Below, piece by piece: positions 62,387 to 64,000 of a stretch of 64,000 bases of DNA (position 1 is the first letter of the stretch; each line of letters starts with the position of its first letter). The position numbers and the translations under genes were made by a program. The notes under the pieces were generated by a model. That model did not search any database. It saw only the letters and a program-made list of their open reading frames with translations, and had not been told where the DNA came from. This DNA comes from Streptantibioticus_C sp963761325 (GTDB taxonomy: Bacteria; Actinomycetota; Actinomycetes; Streptomycetales; Streptomycetaceae): NCBI GenBank assembly GCA_963761325.1, contig CAVXGZ010000004.1, forward strand, positions 310,001 to 374,000. The letters are read 5' to 3'.

Positions 62387-63259
62387 TCATGACCGATCCG
62401 CTGAGATCGATTCGGCTGGTCGCCCACGGGTCTGCGGTCGGTGATACCGACCGAGCACCGCCCTCACCACACGTGGGAAGACGAAGACGGTGTGCCGGGG
62501 CCGTTCAAGAAGCTCGAGGCAGGCGGCTTCTACCTCCCCGAACCGATGGCCCCTCGCGGCCATCGCCCCAGCCAGAACGCCGCCATGGACGGCTCGTGCT
62601 GGCCTTCCGTAGAACCATCGTGGGGCAGGAGTTCGGTGGGCGCTACGTAGCCATCGCCCGGGTCCAGGCGAATGCGGAGGCATCGCAGCGTTCTCCGCTG
62701 GGCAACGTACCGGCGCACGTCGTCGGTGTGGGGACACCGGGTCCCATGCCGCGGGTGAAGCATGCGGCCTATCGCTCGCACGTCCAGGTCGCCCAGCAGC
62801 AGATAGCGGACGCCGGGGCCGAAGTTGAAGCACAGGCGGCGCCGGGAGAGGTGGCGGCTGCCGGCAGGCGGTCCCAGTTGTCGACGTGAGGCCGATCCGC
62901 CGGCCGGTGGCCGAGTTGCCGGTCGTGGTGAGCGCCTGGGGCTCGCTCACCACGAACCCGAGGTATTCGGCTGAAGGTCGACCGGTGAGGCGATCCGGCC
63001 AGAAGGTGCCGGTCGACATCCGGGCCAGTTCGTCCGGCTCCGCCGGCGGCAGCCGCACCAGCTCGACGAGCACCGCGTCCGTGGTGGCATCAGTCGGTCG
63101 GAGCCGTTCGGCCAGGTCCGGGTCGAGTGGCTGCCACTCGCCGGCAGGCACGACGGCCCCCTCCTCGTAGTGCGGTTCGTCCTCGGTGGTTCGCAGGGCT
63201 GCGACCTCGCAGCGCTCCCGCAGCGCCGTGTACGCATCGAACGCGATGTGCAAGCTCAC
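62387..63259 (-). CDS. Hypothetical protein; second half probably out of frame (290 aa as read)
   Basis: The first 120 residues (from MSLHIAFDAYTALRERCEVA, with an acidic PAEPDELARMSTG region) read as a normal protein. After about residue 125 the sequence becomes Pro/Arg-rich and unlike a protein, while convincing sequence appears in a different minus frame (62888-62530). Near the end it becomes protein-like again (RFGEVEAACLELLERPRHT). Either a short gene ends in the middle and a second gene is broken, or there are sequence errors. No family is recognised. Confidence 0.35.
   Translation of the reverse strand: MSLHIAFDAYTALRERCEVAALRTTEDEPHYEEGAVVPAGEWQPLDPDLAERLRPTDATTDAVLVELVRLPPAEPDELARMSTGTFWPDRLTGRPSAEYLGFVVSEPQALTTTGNSATGRRIGLTSTTGTACRQPPPLPAPPVLQLRPRRPLSAAGRPGRASDRPHASPAAWDPVSPHRRRAPVRCPAENAAMPPHSPGPGRWLRSAHRTPAPRWFYGRPARAVHGGVLAGAMAARGHRFGEVEAACLELLERPRHTVFVFPRVVRAVLGRYHRPQTRGRPAESISADRS
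62530..62888 (-). pseudogene. Frame-disrupted gene remnant
   Basis: Reading the minus strand, HVDNWDRLPAA starts at 62888, then the frame must change once to continue as SRRRLCFNFGPGVRYLLLGD and on to LDPGDGYVAPTELLPHDGST and AAFWLGRWPRG. No start codon with a ribosome site precedes the first part. The continuous protein-like text across two frames marks either a pseudogene or an uncorrected base-call error. I do not recognise the family. Confidence 0.5.
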
Positions 63260-63279
63260 GCCACGCCCCCCATCAGTCC

Positions 63280-63956
63280 TTAGCGCCCGTCGTCCACGTC
63301 CTCGCCGTAGGTGACATCGAGTTCCGCCGCCAACGCCTCGGCAAGCTGAGTCTGCTGCGAGCGATCGATGACGAGCCGGGTCAGCGCACCGACTCCGCGC
63401 AGACTGGAGAGGGCGCTGCCACGCAGGTCGCGGCCCTGGTACTCCCAGAGAATTCCGTAGGTGTAGAACGCACTCGTCGAAGAGGGCGCCGGCCAGGTGC
63501 GGCGTCGAAGGTGGCCTCGACAGAACGACTTCGAGAAGTCAACGGGACGCAGTCCGCACCTGATCGAACACGGCGTAGTCGAGCTTGCAACGCTCGAACA
63601 GGACGTTTTCCAGGGTGACTCCGTTCAGCGTGGCTCCCAGGAGTTTGCAGTCGCGAAAGACGACCCGCGTCAACTTGCTGTCCGACCACTGCGCCGCACC
63701 CAGGTCGCTTTCGGCGAACTCGACGGAGTCGATGCGGACGCGGCGAAGTGCGTGCGCTGGGCATGCAGGCGTGTGACCCGGCCCGAGATGAGATGGGCAT
63801 CGGCGAGGTCCAAGGTCCGCAGATCGGCGTCCGTGTAGGTGAAGTCCTGGACGATGCCCCGTCCGCCTCCAGTGAGCTGACGTTGGACAGGTAGCTGCCG
63901 GCTTCGTCAAGGCTGGGCAGGGTGACGCTGACGCGGCCGAAGATGCGGTTCTCCAT
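63280..63956 (-). pseudogene. Pentapeptide-repeat protein gene broken by several frameshifts
   Basis: ATG 63956 opens MENRIFGRVSVTLPSLDEAGSYL. The text then continues only by changing frame: GRGIVQDFTYTDADLRTLDL, later RVRIDSVEFAESDLGAAQWS and DCKLLGATLNGVTLENVLFE, then HLAGALFDECVLH, and last GSALSSLRGVGALTRLVIDR and EDVDDGR ending TAA at 63280. The L(D/E)xA/F pattern is that of pentapeptide repeats. At least four frame changes are needed, so it is a decayed gene or the sequence here is poor. Confidence 0.7.
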
Positions 63957-64000
63957 GGCTTCCCTTGCGAGTTGGGTGCTGCCCGCCGGTGGCGCCGCAG

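Overview
The window is high-GC actinobacterial DNA, most likely from a member of the Streptomycetaceae (Streptomyces, Kitasatospora or a close relative). The evidence is the very strong G/C bias at third codon positions, the many GTG starts, a geosmin synthase gene, and a core block dnaX - ybaB/ebfC - recR - DUF5063 - lysC - asd - SigE-family sigma factor of the kind found in streptomycetes. I see no rRNA, tRNA, CRISPR array, insertion sequence or replication origin.

Layout. 1-2257 (minus): a three-gene, translationally coupled operon whose first two products look like type VII (WXG100/ESX) secretion substrates; it runs off the left edge. 2708-4003: a cation/proton antiporter. 4449-9441 (plus): a WXG100-like small protein, a 1409-residue RHS/YD-repeat polymorphic toxin with a T7SS-type N-terminus, and an overlapping HEAT-like immunity candidate. 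This left arm has visibly lower GC than what follows. 9711-20015 (plus): a compact biosynthetic cluster with an A-PCP NRPS, a C-A-PCP-TE NRPS, an ATP-grasp ligase, an MFS exporter and an S9 peptidase. I do not recognise its product.

20002-31588 (minus) is mostly core chromosome: an ABC-2 exporter pair, a SURF1-like protein, a sigma factor with a membrane partner, asd and lysC (ending in a clear intrinsic terminator), a DUF5063 gene, recR, ybaB/ebfC and dnaX. 31870-34302 encodes geosmin synthase, followed by a molbindin-like protein. 34823-39886 (minus) holds a pentapeptide-repeat protein, an HhH-GPD protein, a large secreted protein, a TfoX-like protein and an unusual ASCH-aminoglycoside phosphotransferase fusion. 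40115-41808 pairs a YCII/DGPF protein with an ECF42-type sigma factor. 41921-49286 contains a lipoprotein, an NfeD-like/flotillin pair, a VWA operon, an ion transporter with an apparent CTG start, and a Usp protein. 49302-54352 contains a SpoIIE-type phosphatase, and a GntR regulator divergent from a small gene plus a methyltransferase. 54389-57044 is a PadR regulator divergent from a membrane protein and a carotenoid oxygenase.

57375-60147 carries a MerR-like regulator with a structured leader that may encode a 24-residue peptide, a cold-shock protein and a DEAD-box helicase, a set suggesting RNA metabolism in the cold. 60157-62345 has an ArsR-type regulator, a small secreted protein and a Nudix hydrolase. 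62387-63956 looks decayed: recognisable protein sequence continues from frame to frame, which means pseudogenes or sequence errors.

The points most worth following are the unassigned dipeptide-type NRPS/ATP-grasp/peptidase cluster, the T7SS-type RHS toxin with its immunity gene, the ASCH-APH fusion, and the leader ORF with hairpin ahead of the MerR-like gene.
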